From: Setaria digitata
Lineage: Eukaryota > Nematoda > Chromadorea > Rhabditida > Setariidae
Reading direction: 5' to 3'
Length of the DNA stretch: 64,000 bases
Assembly (NCBI GenBank): GCA_003640385.1
Contig: RCAB01000002.1
Location: 496,001 to 560,000, forward strand
Shown here: in pieces, positions 35,302-52,800 of the stretch
Layout: every line of letters begins with the position of its first letter
How positions within the stretch are numbered: the stretch's first letter is position 1
The notes under the pieces: generated by a model
What the model saw: only the letters and a program-made list of their open reading frames with translations
Told to the model about the DNA's origin: nothing
Database searches by the model: none
Position numbers and translations under genes: made by a program

Positions 35302-38008
35302 ATTTCAGCTGTGTTCTTTACTAAAATCAGCTATAATCTCATGTCTTCATCACCTTCTCCCTGACAAGACAGCGAAAAACTGATATCATACCAGTTGGAA
35401 CTTATTATGTGTTTAGAGAAAACTTCTGGCTTCTCGCTTAAAGCATATGGGACTTGAACAAGCCACCTACCGCTCCTATACCCACCCAAAGATCACAACC
35501 TTCTTTCCTCTTCCAAATACATTGAAATTGGTATCGTCGACCATTCTCGAACTTATTAAATAAAAAATTACGACGAAACGACTAGAATATCACTAGCAGC
35601 TATCAGTACATCCTGAGGAAACAGGAACATTTCAAGATTTGTGAGAAAAGTCCCAGTCTCATAAAAAACACTGCGCGAACGTCTTCAAATGTCATCTTTG
35701 CCGCCATTGCCTTTTGCTTCCTTCTGCAGCACTATAGCAGTTAGGTGCTAGCTTCTTGCCTTTAGCCGTGCTCCGTTTGTGGCCGAGTGTTGTTAGTGAG
35801 TATTTAATGAGTGGTTTACTTCTCGGCAAGTATAGCATAGCAGATGTAGGGGTGACTTTTTAATTTATTATTTTTGAATTTCATGTTGGACTTCCAAACT
35901 GAATAAGTAAGTTTAAAATTGGAGAAGTCAGTTCTGCCGGCAGAAATATAAAATGGGCCAAGGAACAGTTGTCCATATCTGACATGCTCTCTTTCATCCT
36001 GCATTTATTTATTTTACCGAGCATTTGAAAAGCAATGCTTTAAGTGTCCAAGTCTGAAAAATTGTGTTTTCACAACCCGTAGAAGTCATGTTTACTATCT
36101 ACGATGGTTCTTATGAAAAAACGCTTTAATAAGTTACTGAATTCTCCTCTCTCTTCTATTTTCAAACTTCTCTGAAGGTTTTCTAGACTCATGTGATTTA
36201 GTTATGTATCTGGCACGTATTTTGTCTGACCAGAAATGATTCAACTATACTCTTTACCTTGTTCCTAAAAATTCATCATATCTTGCTAAGGTGCTAAATA
36301 ATCAATTGATAGGTTGTTTTGCAAATGAAATTCCCCAGTTACTTTCCCTTCTTACAGCCAGTAACAAATTGAGCTTTTAAATCAGTTTTAGCAAGATATC
36401 GCATTCATCGCAGTTACTAGTTTGAATTATAAGTTTGAAAAAATGAAATCAGTTCCCTTCAGTGAATAACAGTAATTTTTTTCCGATAAAATGTTTTGCT
36501 TCGGTAGTATTATATGGCCAACCGGTGGAATCAGTGGCTGTCTGCGGTGGGCCAAGCAGTTCCAGCAAAAAATCTCTAGAAATTTAGAATTGAAGTTTTT
36601 GATTATCTTCAAGTACCTCTTTGTCTGTGCATGATTGCAGCTATTTAATTTGTGTTAATTTGTGAACTATAAAATTAATTCTGTCTCCTTTTGAATTTCT
36701 TAGAAAAAAATGAGATACCGTTTTTCCTAAATATGATATACCTGCCTTGGCATTTTGAACTTCCAAAATCAGGAAACAAAGGTTACCATAGGACGAGAAG
36801 CAGAACAAAATTAACAACAACGGTTGGATATATCATACAGATCATGAAGGATTTGAACAAGGTTTCTGTATATGTTTAGGGAAATAAACAATCTACTTTG
36901 GAAAGCAACAATATTCACAACTAATTTCTGACTAAACAGTTTGTTGTCCGTTCAGGTCGGTGGTTTGGTTGGCGATAGTGATTCAGAAATGTAAAATTAG
37001 TTGAGATCCTATTATTCGTTGATTGGAATGAGTGCCAGTGGCAATTGACAAGCAGTGAATAATTAGTGCTTAATTAAATTTACTTAGCATCTTCTTTCTG
37101 GTGCTCTTAAAGTTTTTTATTCAGCACTTTCTAAAAATACAACTTCGTGACGTCTTATTGTGCTTATCCATTTCCATCTTCTTCAGGCAATTCATTCGTA
37201 TATGCATATCTTGTCGGATGAGGATTATTGAGAGAAAACAATTTACAATATTGGTGCCACAAAGTATCGAGATTGAACCAGCTGGCTATAAGCATGATGA
37301 CTACGTATTACGCGCTTTGAGAATTATTCGGGAAGTTGTAATTGCTGACCATTTTAGTTCAGGTTCTCTTTTTGGTCATCTCCACTGGTCAGTTGTGCTT
37401 GTATAATATGGTGGTTAATATTTGCGTTTGAAAGATGTGGTCTGTAAAAATTAACAAATGTATTGCATATTATTTCGAGAGTTATAACAGGGTCGGACTG
37501 ATTTCTTCGCTTTCTAATTCTTTTCCCGAATTTCCAATTAATGGACTTTGGATTTCAAAATTTTTGTTAATCCTTGCAAGAGATAAATGTCTCAGAAGCT
37601 TGAGACTTCTGGTCGTTTGCGAAATATGCATGGAAACGTACTGTTCCAAAGGACATTTTGAATTCCATCTCTCGGTTGCATAATTTACATGTCATTCACA
37701 TTATAAATATTTTCCATTTGTACTAATAACTGAACATACGGAATTTTAAGTAAAAAAAAGCAGCTGCTTCCCGTATACTCTGCTTTGTTTAGATATTCAA
37801 AGAAGTTTTAACATCGTTTTTTACAAGGGTTTGGAAGGAATTTACTTCCAATTAATATTTACTTTACAAGAATGCATTTCAGCATTTTTGGCAAGTCATG
37901 TGTAAAATTCTCATTTCCAAATGCCAATGCTGTTATCAGCTACATTTGCACAGGAGTGAGTAACTGTAATTTCCAGATATAACAGGCATAACAAGATAGC
38001 AAGCGTGA
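35302..38008. other. Intergenic region, unresolved
   Basis: 2.7 kb with several medium ORFs (for example 36691-36879 and 37101-37406 on plus, 35816-36004 and 36427-36612 on minus). None shows a recognised domain, and I could not join them by phase-consistent splicing. A splice acceptor (TTTCCAG) at about 37976 leads into the REEP gene. Confidence 0.5.
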
Positions 38009-39694
38009 ATGGCTGAGAAGAAGGAGAATAAAATACAATCATCAAGTTCATCCGCCAGCATTGTAAGTGAATCAAGTAAAGGTGGTCAACATTCTGTTGT
38101 TGCTCGATCTAACCATTCTTCGGAAAATGAGTTAGAAAGTGGCGGAAGATGTCTAGTGAATACTATTATCACAGTCAGAAGTAACCTCTTTAAAAAAGCG
38201 GAAAGCTGGAATCAATTTGTACTCAGCAAAATTCTTTACAACAAGCATTATGTCCATATGGATAAGACATTCTGTTGGATAGAATGTAAAACAATGCTCA
38301 AAAGAGAACAGGTTTGTTATGCATATAGGAATATCTTTTCTAATCATCAAACATCGTGCAAAAACGTCCAGGAATATGGTAGTAAATAGACCGTGACGCG
38401 AATTTAGCTTGCAAGGAGAGGGCTCCTTAAATCATCGGTTTTCTTACCGTTGAATTAAGGAGAACCGGTTCCATTAGGAAATTGAAGACCATAGATACCT
38501 TCCTCAGTTCGTAGCTTGGTCGTCAAAAGATCTCATCTTAAATGAGTGAGCAAAGTAACTTCTGTCAATTCCCTTCCAATACCAATATCCAAAATGTTTA
38601 TTTACAGATATTCTATGCAGCAGTCTTTTTCTTATTTGCATTTGTATTACTTCAAAATTTTGATCCGTTACTATGTGCAATAGTTAGCTGCCTTTATCCT
38701 GCATATGAAACCACCAGGGTTTGTTCATTTAACTGGTATGAAGCTCTGATCTCCTCAGATACCTTACGACCTTGAGTACTTCAACGGTGATCTTACTTTT
38801 ATAATTCATTCATAACTTTATTCTTAAAACACCTCAATTTGCAAGGCTGGCACTATGAACCCCAACTATCAGTCTAATGATAATTATTCCAACATTGAAC
38901 TAAGGCTTGGAACTCTTGATATGGGACTAGTGACTTTATTTAAAATTTGTTATTATATTTGAGAAACAAGAAGACGGTACACATTAAACAGAAGTAGAAG
39001 CTCTTGTAGATCAGATTGCAGTTCTTTTTTTTCTACAACTTTCGAAGTTTTACAGTCCTTAAGTGCACGCAAAAATAGTTCACATAAACAACGTAAACAT
39101 TGGCTTATCTACTGGATTGTATTCTCATTTTTCACGCTGCAAGATTACTACACAGAGTGGTTGACGAAGCTCTTTTCACCATTTCTTTTACTGAAGGTTG
39201 TAAACGATTTCTTTACCAGCAACCAAGGATTATCGCGATCTTGCAATTAATTTGTCCTACTAGCATAGCAGTTACAGCTTCTAAATTAGCTAAATAAAAA
39301 TTGAAAATGAATCGTTCCCAGAGATTTCGTTTTTTTTTTTCTTTTTTTTTTACACTAAGTCACTGAAGAATTTTTAAATTTGAATTTCAAAGGCAATTTT
39401 ATAATTAACATAACTTCATTTAGATGTTATTTTTGATGCTTCTAGCACTACCACAAACTGGCGTTGCTGAACTATGTCATTATAATATTGTAGTTCCTAT
39501 GCTTTCGGTCGTAAAAGATGCCTTCGTTAAATACAACCATGTAGGTTTCCATTATTATTCATTAACCCTGGTGACATCTTGGAATACCAGAGTGTTACTA
39601 GAAATGAAAATTTTTGGGAAAATTTATTTAGCAGAGTAGCAGTGCAGCAGATGTCGCAGCAAACGTTTCAGAAACTGCAGCAAACAAACAGTGA
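38009..39694 (+). CDS. REEP/DP1/Yop1 (TB2-HVA22) family ER-shaping protein
   Basis: Reticulon-like protein that inserts hairpins into the ER membrane and curves tubules. Exons: 38009-38311, 38608-38718, 39056-39196, 39424-39540 and 39635-39694, giving 243 aa, all phase 0. Family landmarks: hydrophobic hairpin then LLCAIVSCLYPAYETTR (family L-L-C-x-x-I-G-F-x-Y-P-A-Y), WLIYWIVFSFFTLQDYYTEW (family W-L-x-Y-W-V-V-x-x-x-F-S), then a second hydrophobic stretch with LALPQTGVAELCHYNIVVPM (family P-x-x-x-G-A-E-L-L-Y-x-x-x-I-x-P). The N-terminus has an unusual Ser-rich extension of about 60 residues (MAEKKENKIQSSSSSASIVS). The C-terminus is a short Ala/Ser tail. Closest to the REEP5/6 branch by topology; that placement is inference. 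Confidence 0.83.
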
Positions 39695-42594
39695 AAGAAT
39701 CTTCAGCTCCTTCACTTCCTTTATCTTGCTTTTGTGTGAGAAGAAAATTTCCTTGATCCGTAATCAGAAAGTGAATTTTTATGAAAAATTGAAGAGAATC
39801 CCTTCGGACACAATAAACCAAGAGAGTTCGCTTCATTTCTTAACATTTCTTCCTACATCTTACCGTTAATTAGATGACTACTAATAGAACTGCCTTGACA
39901 AACGTCTTCTACGTATGGAACGTGTTTAACCCGATCGGTGTTATGAAGGGACGAACGAACGCCACACAAAGCAAAGTGTAAAAAAGCATCATTAAGGAGT
40001 TGATGTGATGGGTCGACTTGCTACTGCTGTGATGAAAGGATATTCTTCAGTAAATTTCAGTAGTGATTACGAAGTTAACCAGCTACCTCTTACTCTGAAG
40101 CAAAATGACTCGATTGCATTTGGTGTGTTCCACGAGAAATGAGACTACTCTCGCAGCGCTGCTGCACGGGTTGTCGAATGAATGCTCCACGTGAAATTGT
40201 TTCAGATTCCTAAACATCTTTGATGATTAAAAACAGTCACAGTCACAGCTAAGCCTCACTTCACTGTGTAAAGCTATCTGTGCACTTTTTGTTGTACACT
40301 GCTAACACCATCTACAACATGAATCCCTTGTCGTTCGTCGTAGTAATCAAGTTTGGACTGTATAAAGAACGACGAACACATTCCTGGAAGTTTCAAGTTA
40401 TCCAGTAAGATAAGTGGATTAAATCCACTGTGACCTTGTTTACCGAGTGAATGACATTGGATGGGAGACTCACATATAGCAGTATGTCGCAGACCATCAA
40501 GTCACCAAATTTTGGATCATGTTGAGAAATAATCAAAGAGTGATTGTGATGGGGGAGTATTTGATTCAATTCATAAAAAACAGCTCTCAAAAACCACTGG
40601 AAGAGTTTCGAATAATTCATGACAATTTTACAACTAAAAAAAAACTCCTTGAAAGCACTGAAAGAAACAAAATTCATAGAGCTATTCTACATCCGATAAA
40701 AAGAGGCTGAAAATACCAAAACAATAGACTTTATAATATAAAATGATCATTGAAAGACGTCACATCATTTGCATTACTTATCTAAGCAGGCAAGAAAGCC
40801 TAAATAGGTTCCTGAGGTCAGATTTTTCCTGTCCTTGAACCTCATTTACACCCTCTGCTCATTATTATATTGGGAATTAGCAACCATAAATCAGCCAAAC
40901 AAGGCATAATTTCAATTTCTTCTGAAACAAAAAAAAAAAGAAAATGAGAACCAAATGCAGCAAAAAAAGTCTACTGCTTGCCAGAGAGTTACTTTCTAGA
41001 GCTCGGTAGCTTTATAACGCATCAAGCACGGGAAGTATTTGTGCATTTTTGGACCAATTTCTGCGATACAACCGAACAAATGGATAATGAATAGAGGAGA
41101 TTGAAAAGTTAAGGGAATATTTTAAGCATATCTTAAATAAGGTGCCTTCTGAGAAGTGCTTTTGTTGGAATTTTATTTCAAATTTACAGTGGGCAATGAG
41201 GAAGGTAATTCGCTGTATGGAAATATGCCAAAGGGAAAGGTAATGAGTTGTTACACCATTTAGAAGGACGTCCTTCTGATGGTATACTGCCACTCTGTAC
41301 TACTTACAGAATTCCCGGAGAGAGAATCCTGAAGAGTGATGGGTCGATAGTGGCCTACAGATAAGGGCAAATTTATATTTTGTTCTTTTATGTTTGTATG
41401 TTTGCAAACTGTAGAAAACTGATATTAGTGAAGAAAGGAGCCTGTGAAAATTCGCGTGAATGTAATCGGAGTGCACTCCGAGATGTTCCTTCGTGCATAT
41501 AAACAATCCCTTCGAGCTTTGCAGTTCGTGTTGGCTAGAAGCAGCTCCTTTTTAATTAAAAAATTGAACTTTGCATTTGTTGTACTTCCTAAAATCTTGT
41601 TTGGGATTCTGTGGTTTCAAGCTTAAAATCACTGGACATTTGAAATTCATTTAAAAAACTAAAAGCAAAACAAAATTAAATTCAGATAGTACCAGGCTTG
41701 AATGAGCTTATAAATGAAATATGTCCTGTGAAAAGAGGAAAGTTGACATTCCACCTCATTAGCCGAGAGGACATTTTCGAAAATGAATGAAATTATAGGA
41801 TGATACGTCGTCATAAACGAGAAGTGACTGTACCACATGGCACCAATGATTCCAGAAAAATTTATTTGAACCATCAGATCGAGCTGCTGAAGGAGCGAAA
41901 CAAGAACTTTATCATCACCATTAGAAGTAATCCTGGTTATCTTCAGGTGGCAAAAATTAAAATGTTTATTTGTAAAGTACCTTCAGGAAATTATTGGTAT
42001 GTGACGTGAAGTGTACAGGTCAGATAGTCAACCTGATCTTCATCCTTCATGCTGCGCTGTGTCACCTGCTTGACTGTCACCCTCAGTCGTCCACGCACTT
42101 CCCCCTCCCAACTGCAAGGAGCAACGACGTCAGGAAATAACGAACAGCTGAAGGTGCACTGCGACATTCGTTACAAGTCAGCAGCTCACTGATCAACCTC
42201 ATATCTTATCACTCTCCCTCACCACTAGATTAGAAGCAGAACTTGCTGTTACAGTGAGACAGCCGATTGAGTGATCAATGTCTTGGCTCCTCTCCTTGTC
42301 ACTTACTCATTAAGCTCGACAATCGATAATCCTACTCTCCAACTCATCGAAGTGATTCCCTTGACATATGTTACAGGACAAAAGAGACTGGAACAGAGTT
42401 AAGAGAGTTAAGTCTAAGCCGCTACGGGGAGGGTTAGCTTATGTCTACATCGCAAGAGGAGATGTCAAAGAGAGAAAGGAAAATGATAGATTGATGTGAA
42501 GAACGTAAAGCGCAATTAAAACGAACTGTTTTACTGTGCTGCTGTCAGCAGGTGGTGTTAAGGTATTGCCGTGGCCTGTGTCTTCTGGCCAGTA
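39695..42594. other. Intergenic region, no gene recognised
   Basis: 2.9 kb of mixed composition; 42030-42400 is richer in GC and in CCTC/CAGTC words. Short ORFs only, without family resemblance. A splice acceptor (TGTCAGCAG) near 42551 may serve the methyltransferase gene. Confidence 0.5.
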
Positions 42595-44184
42595 ATGGAG
42601 TCGGTAGCTTCTTGGCTCTACTTAATTATTATTAACTGCATACTGCTCGTGTTTGTGTTTGCCTCAGCAGCTGATTGTGATGGCTTGATGGACAAGCACT
42701 GCAGCAGAGAAGAGTACAGATTAAGCACCGATCGAAAGCAGTTTACCGAATCAATTCCCGGAAGAGATACTGAAGAAGCAAAGGCTGAGAATTTACATTC
42801 AGAAAGCGAGGAACAGATAAAATCCAAAAAAATGAGGGTGCTCGAGAGTGCAGCACGACTACTGACTAGGAACGCTAGGAACGCTATGGCTTGGATGTCC
42901 GGCGCCGACTCAAATGCCGGATTGGTGAACAATTTACAAAGTAATTAATACTTATTACTGGACCTTGAACAAAAAATACTCGTGTCCTGCGCTACTATAC
43001 CAGGGGAGCGCCTCTGCAGATCCATTAGTTGGTGCTGTCAAAATTGTAACATCATTGTTGAATTTCAACATTTTCTCGATATCCATTTTCAGACAATGGT
43101 TTATTCAAGGATAAGCGTGTAAGAGATGCCATGTTGGAAGTGGACCGAGGTGATTTCACTAGTATAACACCATATGGAGATCATCCGGTTTCAATCGGTC
43201 ATGGCGCTACAATCAGTGCTCCACATATGGTAATTGTAATTTTCTTCTGCATTACGTAAAGAAGAAAAAATTGAACAAAGTAACACTCGAATCAAAATTA
43301 CTGCTGAATATATCGGAAAATTCTGACAAATCAGAAGAAGAATACTTCAGCACGCTTCTTCTCTAGAACTACTGAAGGATCATCTGAATGAGGGAAATCG
43401 AGCACTGGATGTAGGATCAGGTTCAGGTTACCTGACAGCTTGTATGGCGATTATGGTTAGTTGCAGAATTTGTAAATTCATTCATGTCCTGTTGAAATTA
43501 AAAAGAAAAATAGTTGTGACAGGAAATTTCTGAAGACTTATTTGTGTACTTTTTTTTTTAATTGGGAACTCTTCAGGTTGGAAAGACAGGAAAAGTAGTT
43601 GGCATAGATCATATTCAAGCTCTAGTGGATGATTCCAGAAATAATATTAAGAAACATCATGAGGATTTACTGAACAGTGGTCGCATAATACTTGTGAAAG
43701 GAGATGGTCGAAAAGGTTATGAAAAGGAGGCACCCTACAATGCTATTCATGTTGGAGCTGCAGCATCAGAAATTCCTGTACAGGTTGCTTCTTATTTAAA
43801 CATTAACACAAGTATGACTTTTGAACTCTTAAGAGTCCATTGATTGAGATGTTTGTCCGAAACTATTCTTTTCTCAAAATTTCTAAAAATGGTATTAAAA
43901 ATACATTTCGGTCTGTCTAGTACCCTGAAAATGAACTGAAAGGAAAGATTGTTTCACTCAGTAGAAAAAAAAATTCCATTTAAAAAAATCCGAACAATGA
44001 GCGATTGCAGTTGATAGAGCAGCTTGCGAAAGGTGGAAGAATGCTGATACCGGTTGGTCCTGAGGGTGGCTCTCAGCGGTTTGTGCAAGTAGACAAAGAT
44101 GAGAATGGCAAAATAACACAAAAAAATTTAATGGGCGTAATCTACGTTCCTTTAACTGACGAACAGCACCAGCTTTACAACTGA
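42595..44184 (+). CDS. pcm-1: Protein-L-isoaspartate (D-aspartate) O-methyltransferase with N-terminal signal-peptide extension
   Basis: Repairs isoaspartyl damage using S-adenosylmethionine. Exons: 42595-42940, 43093-43229, 43351-43455, 43577-43783 and 44011-44184. The canonical enzyme begins at Met 42886 ([18 protein letters not shown], matching the vertebrate start M-A-W-x-S-G) and would be 225 aa, as usual. Motifs: [31 protein letters not shown] (SAM motif I), [36 protein letters not shown] and [13 protein letters not shown]. Uniquely, exon 1 is open and in frame upstream to ATG 42595. That adds 97 residues: a signal-like segment (about 1-25, ending FASA), two Cys, an acidic linker and a basic stretch. 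The long form is 322 aa. Start choice between secreted and cytosolic forms cannot be settled here. Confidence 0.93.
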
Positions 44185-44997
44185 AGGGGAGTAAATCTAT
44201 GTTCTGAAGCACATCGTTTAATGAGTATGGGAAAATATCCTGAATAGAGCATTCTCGAATTGTAGCCAAAGAGAAAATGTTATGTAAAAAAAAAGAAGAA
44301 GTCTACCCCACTTGTATAAAATTTATCACATAGGAAGCTCCCTCCAGCTTTTGCTCTCAACTACACTTTTATTTGTGCAGAATGTTTCTGAATTAGTAAT
44401 AAGCTTAGAGGATAAACAGCTGGAAGTTGAGTTTCAGGGAACATATTCTGTGGTAAACATTTATTTTAACTCTTTTAAGAGTTACGCAAGTATGTGTCGA
44501 AAAGTATTTCTAGTTTTATTCATGAAGTTTTTCCTGTGCTGCTTTTAAACACCGTTTCAGTCTCTTCTCAAGGAAGGATTAGATGAGTGCAGTTGTAATT
44601 CGCAATTATATTTGTGTATCAGCGTAAGATAAAATCAACGAAATGTATGAATGCAAAGTTTATTGCAAAATAAAATGGACAAGCCTACCTGAATGTTAGC
44701 AGGATAGCTCATACATGTGGCTAAAATGTTGTCGTATTCTGCCTTTTAATGCTTCTTATCAATAAGTTATGGAAGTTGCTGATTATGTCGCTTAAAAAAA
44801 AAAGTTGTCTTACTGCGCGCAGGAATTACAGAAGTCAAATTACAGACAGGGGCAAAAGTTTTAAACTTTATCACTATCGCACAATCACAATAGTCAACAT
44901 GAAAAATCGTTTAAACATCGTCGCTTGTTAGCTAGCAGCGTAGTTATAGTGACAAATCAATATCGGTCAGAACCTTCTGAAACAAACCGGAAACAAC
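44185..44997. other. Convergent intergenic region
   Basis: Lies between the 3' ends of the methyltransferase and the DEAD-box helicase. An ORF at 44312-44548 shows no recognised similarity. Confidence 0.55.
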
Positions 44998-49255
<4,258 letters not shown>

Positions 49256-49870
49256 TTTAGTGTTCAAACTTAGTGCTGGGAACAGTTTATGATGTCATCC
49301 TGGAAACTTTAAACAGAACTAGCAGTAATATTCGGATTTCAGTATACCATTTTCAGCAATGCTAGCAATTTGCAAGACATGTCAAGCACAGTGAGATAAG
49401 GTCAAGTTCGGGTATAAGCTAAGGGGGATAGGTCAAGCTTTTCTTCCCTCAAACTGTGCAAACAACAGAACCCCCATTTCTTTCAACAACTCTTCAACCT
49501 AAACCTGCTACCGGCAATTAGCCAACACTCACCGAAATGTGGGAATTTAAACACAAGAACCGATCATTAGCAGCAGTGCATCGGTCCTCGTCAACTGGGG
49601 AGCAAATTGTGCGTGGAGCACTGACGTATGCCCGTGTACTGCGTGACATGCAGCATTGGATTTACGTATTGATCATTGTTATTCATCATCGCTATTAATC
49701 ATTGCAATATCGTTAATGAAAATCAGTGATAACCTAATTTCACAAATCTACGGTCGTATTCGTTATTCATTATTACATATGTTAGTATTGATTAATTCCA
49801 GATGTTTGGAGAATAGCACCTTTCAGTACTGTCGTATGAAATTCATTTTCTGATGGTTTTATTTGCAGTA
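49256..49870. promoter_or_regulatory. Divergent intergenic region between helicase and COG2
   Basis: About 615 bp separating the two start codons on opposite strands, so it should contain both promoters. A splice acceptor (TTTTATTTGCAG) ends at 49868, 2 nt before the COG2 ATG, which points to trans-splicing there. Confidence 0.5.
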
Positions 49871-52800
49871 ATGGAAACAGTAATGACAACTTCAAGCCAC
49901 GAAAATACAAAAGTAAATCATGCACTTTTCGCACCGCAACAAAATTTGTTGAATGAATCCCACCTTTGTTTTAATAAGGTACTGGCTCTTAATTTCACAT
50001 TCAAATGTATAGTTTATATTGTAACTTATGTTTGCATCATGTACAGCTATTTGCTTGTAACTGCTAAAGGACTTTTTTCGGTGGTTTAAATGAGGTTGCA
50101 ATCATTTACCGAAGCTTATTGCAGTTTCTGAAAAACATCAATTTACTTTTCAAGCCTTCATAATTTTTATTCCCTCTTCATTTCGGTTTTTTTTTGTGAT
50201 GTACTTGTTTGAGGAACAGTTCAGTCGAACGGATTTCAATGTGGAACGATTTATTCATTTGGCTCGCCGGCGAGCTAGTCTACAGCAAATTCATAATGAT
50301 TTACGTGTTTATTTAAAAATTGTGCAAAATTCGATGATCGAATTAATCAATGATGATTACACTGATTTTGTGAATTTATCATCAAATCTTGTGGGGTTGA
50401 AGGAAACAATCGATAAACTAACTAAGAATATCGAGGTTACACTCACATTGTTTACGAAAACAGACTGAATAATAAAAGATATATTTCCTTACTTTTTGTG
50501 ATCGCTAGATTCTTTTCCGTATTTTGGAAAATAGTTTTTAATGACAGGAATGCAAGGCACCCTTCTAGGATTTATGGTCTTAATTTGCTAATTTAAATGC
50601 ATGGTTTCTGAAAGATTGATTTGTAGACAGTATGGCACGACTTTTGTAGTAGCACTCAGAGCGTGAAGCAATCTGCCGAATTTGTTGAGCAGACAACCAC
50701 CGATCTCATTAAATGCCGTGAAGCACAGTGCGAGATCCGTGGGCAGATTTTTCTGATAAAGTCAATAGAACGACTGGCTGATAAAATTTCTAGCTGTCCA
50801 GAAGAATTGGAACAGTTTTGGTGAGTGAACATATGTTACGCAATTTGAATGAATTAAATATCGCTGTTATTATTCGTAGCAGAAAAAAAAAAAAGAAATC
50901 CCATTTCTACTTTACAGGTCTAGACATTGTTTTCTCTATTAACTTCGAAATAAGAAGTTTTTTTCTCAAATATGAGCTATAATACTGCATTCATTACTGA
51001 TGTCTTCTTTATTGGTCTCTTGTAACCAGTTACTTGTAGTGAACGTGAACTGTTAGTTTTAGTATTAATGTACAGTTTCGTAAAGCTACTCAGTGTTTAC
51101 AGGTTACGAAGTTTTGCTGATGCATTTGTTAATATGGTCCTGTGGTTTGGCAAGGTGAAGATTACCGATGATAAGGTCAGAATGATTTATTATATCAAAT
51201 TTGTCGGTCTTCGAGTCTTGTGACACTTTATTGTGACTAAAGTTTTAGGTAGCTGCTGCTTATGCTATGTGCTTGACTTATGTTCGTAAACTGACAGAGC
51301 ACTGGCTTGTGCAAGATCTCAGAGGTGATTGCCGTTTCATAGAACAAGTCCTCGGTATAATTACTCTGAACAGTGGTACCGATTCTGCTGTTTCTCGTGT
51401 AATGACCGAAGTTATTAGCGAGCATCTTGGCGAACCAAATAACAACTTAGGTGATTTTCTGGATGAAGTGTATAGAACCATTCGAAAGGTAGAAATTATT
51501 TAACATTGATTAGTGTTTTTCATTTTTTTCAAGTTTATCTCACGTTTAAATTGTTTAAACCTGTAATGATCGAATACTCCATTACCGTGGATTTAAAAAA
51601 AAAAAAAAAAAAAAACGAAATTAATTTGCTTATGAATTTTTCTTAAAATATTGTCAGAACTTTGAAAGTTACTACAGTTAATTTATAGCTTCGAGAAGAC
51701 TGGCTGCAAAAAGTAGCGAGTAATGGGATGTCGTCTCCAAGTATATCACATTTTCTGGACAAGTGTCTCCTCACCTTTATTATCTCATTCCTCGATCAGG
51801 TTAATTTAATAGTTTAGCAACATCATCAATCTTTTTCGTTCTTTATAAATTGATTTCTGTTGGAATCGAGGTTTCGACGATAACACCAGTGTATTTATCG
51901 TGAGAGATTATATATTTATTTTTGTTTCCTGATTTTTAATTTTTTTTAGCACTTTGGTTCTGTTGTTGTCCCAAGTGATAATCGTCTTTTTCATCGATGT
52001 TACAAGACAACTTGTGATTTTATTAGTAATTGGCCTGATGCCGCCAGTTCATGTACTGTTCTGCGGATGATACGAAATAAATTCAGTTTGGTTGTATATT
52101 TCAAACTGGAGACGCAGCATTTTCTGACTCAGTTAAAAGACGAACTTGATCCTTCCATTCTTAAACTGTTAACCAGTGAGAAAAAAGAAGAATGGGAAGA
52201 GAAAATCTTCTATTACTTTTCGAAACTTGTTATAAATACTTTAGAAAGGATTTGGTCTGATGAAGTTTATCTTCCGACCTTAATTGATAGATCTTGGGAT
52301 TTTACGCTTAAAGTTCTCTGCATGTATTTGGAGTGGATTGAAGGGATTAAGAGGTTTGTTATCTCGCCATGCTGTTATAACTTTGAGTAAAGTTGGAATT
52401 CTATGAAGAATGTGAGAGTTATTTTTGCCGTACATTAGCGTGTAACATATTTTTAGTTATTATTGGATTGATAGGAAAGCACCTGAAGATTTTGAAGTTT
52501 GGCGTATGTTTTGTGCTTTATATACCGACTGCTTGACTGTTGATAGTCGAATTTTTGGAATTGCATTATCATCAATTTGGCCGAAAATTCGAGAACATGA
52601 GGTATTGCAATCAAGGCTTCTTAATGGTTTTCTTTTAAGATAATTTTCAGTGATTATTAGTGCTTAAATTTCAGTTGGATGTAACAGTATTTGGACAATG
52701 TCTATCAACTTTTTCAAATAAGATAGCTGAAAGAATGAGAGAATTCGAAAAGTTCATTATTGGCGATGCTGTTACATCATTAGCGAAAGTATGTTTTTGT

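Noticed and set aside
37101..37406. ORF with a plausible helical end
   Set aside because: I could not extend it by splicing or match it to a family; not called as a gene.
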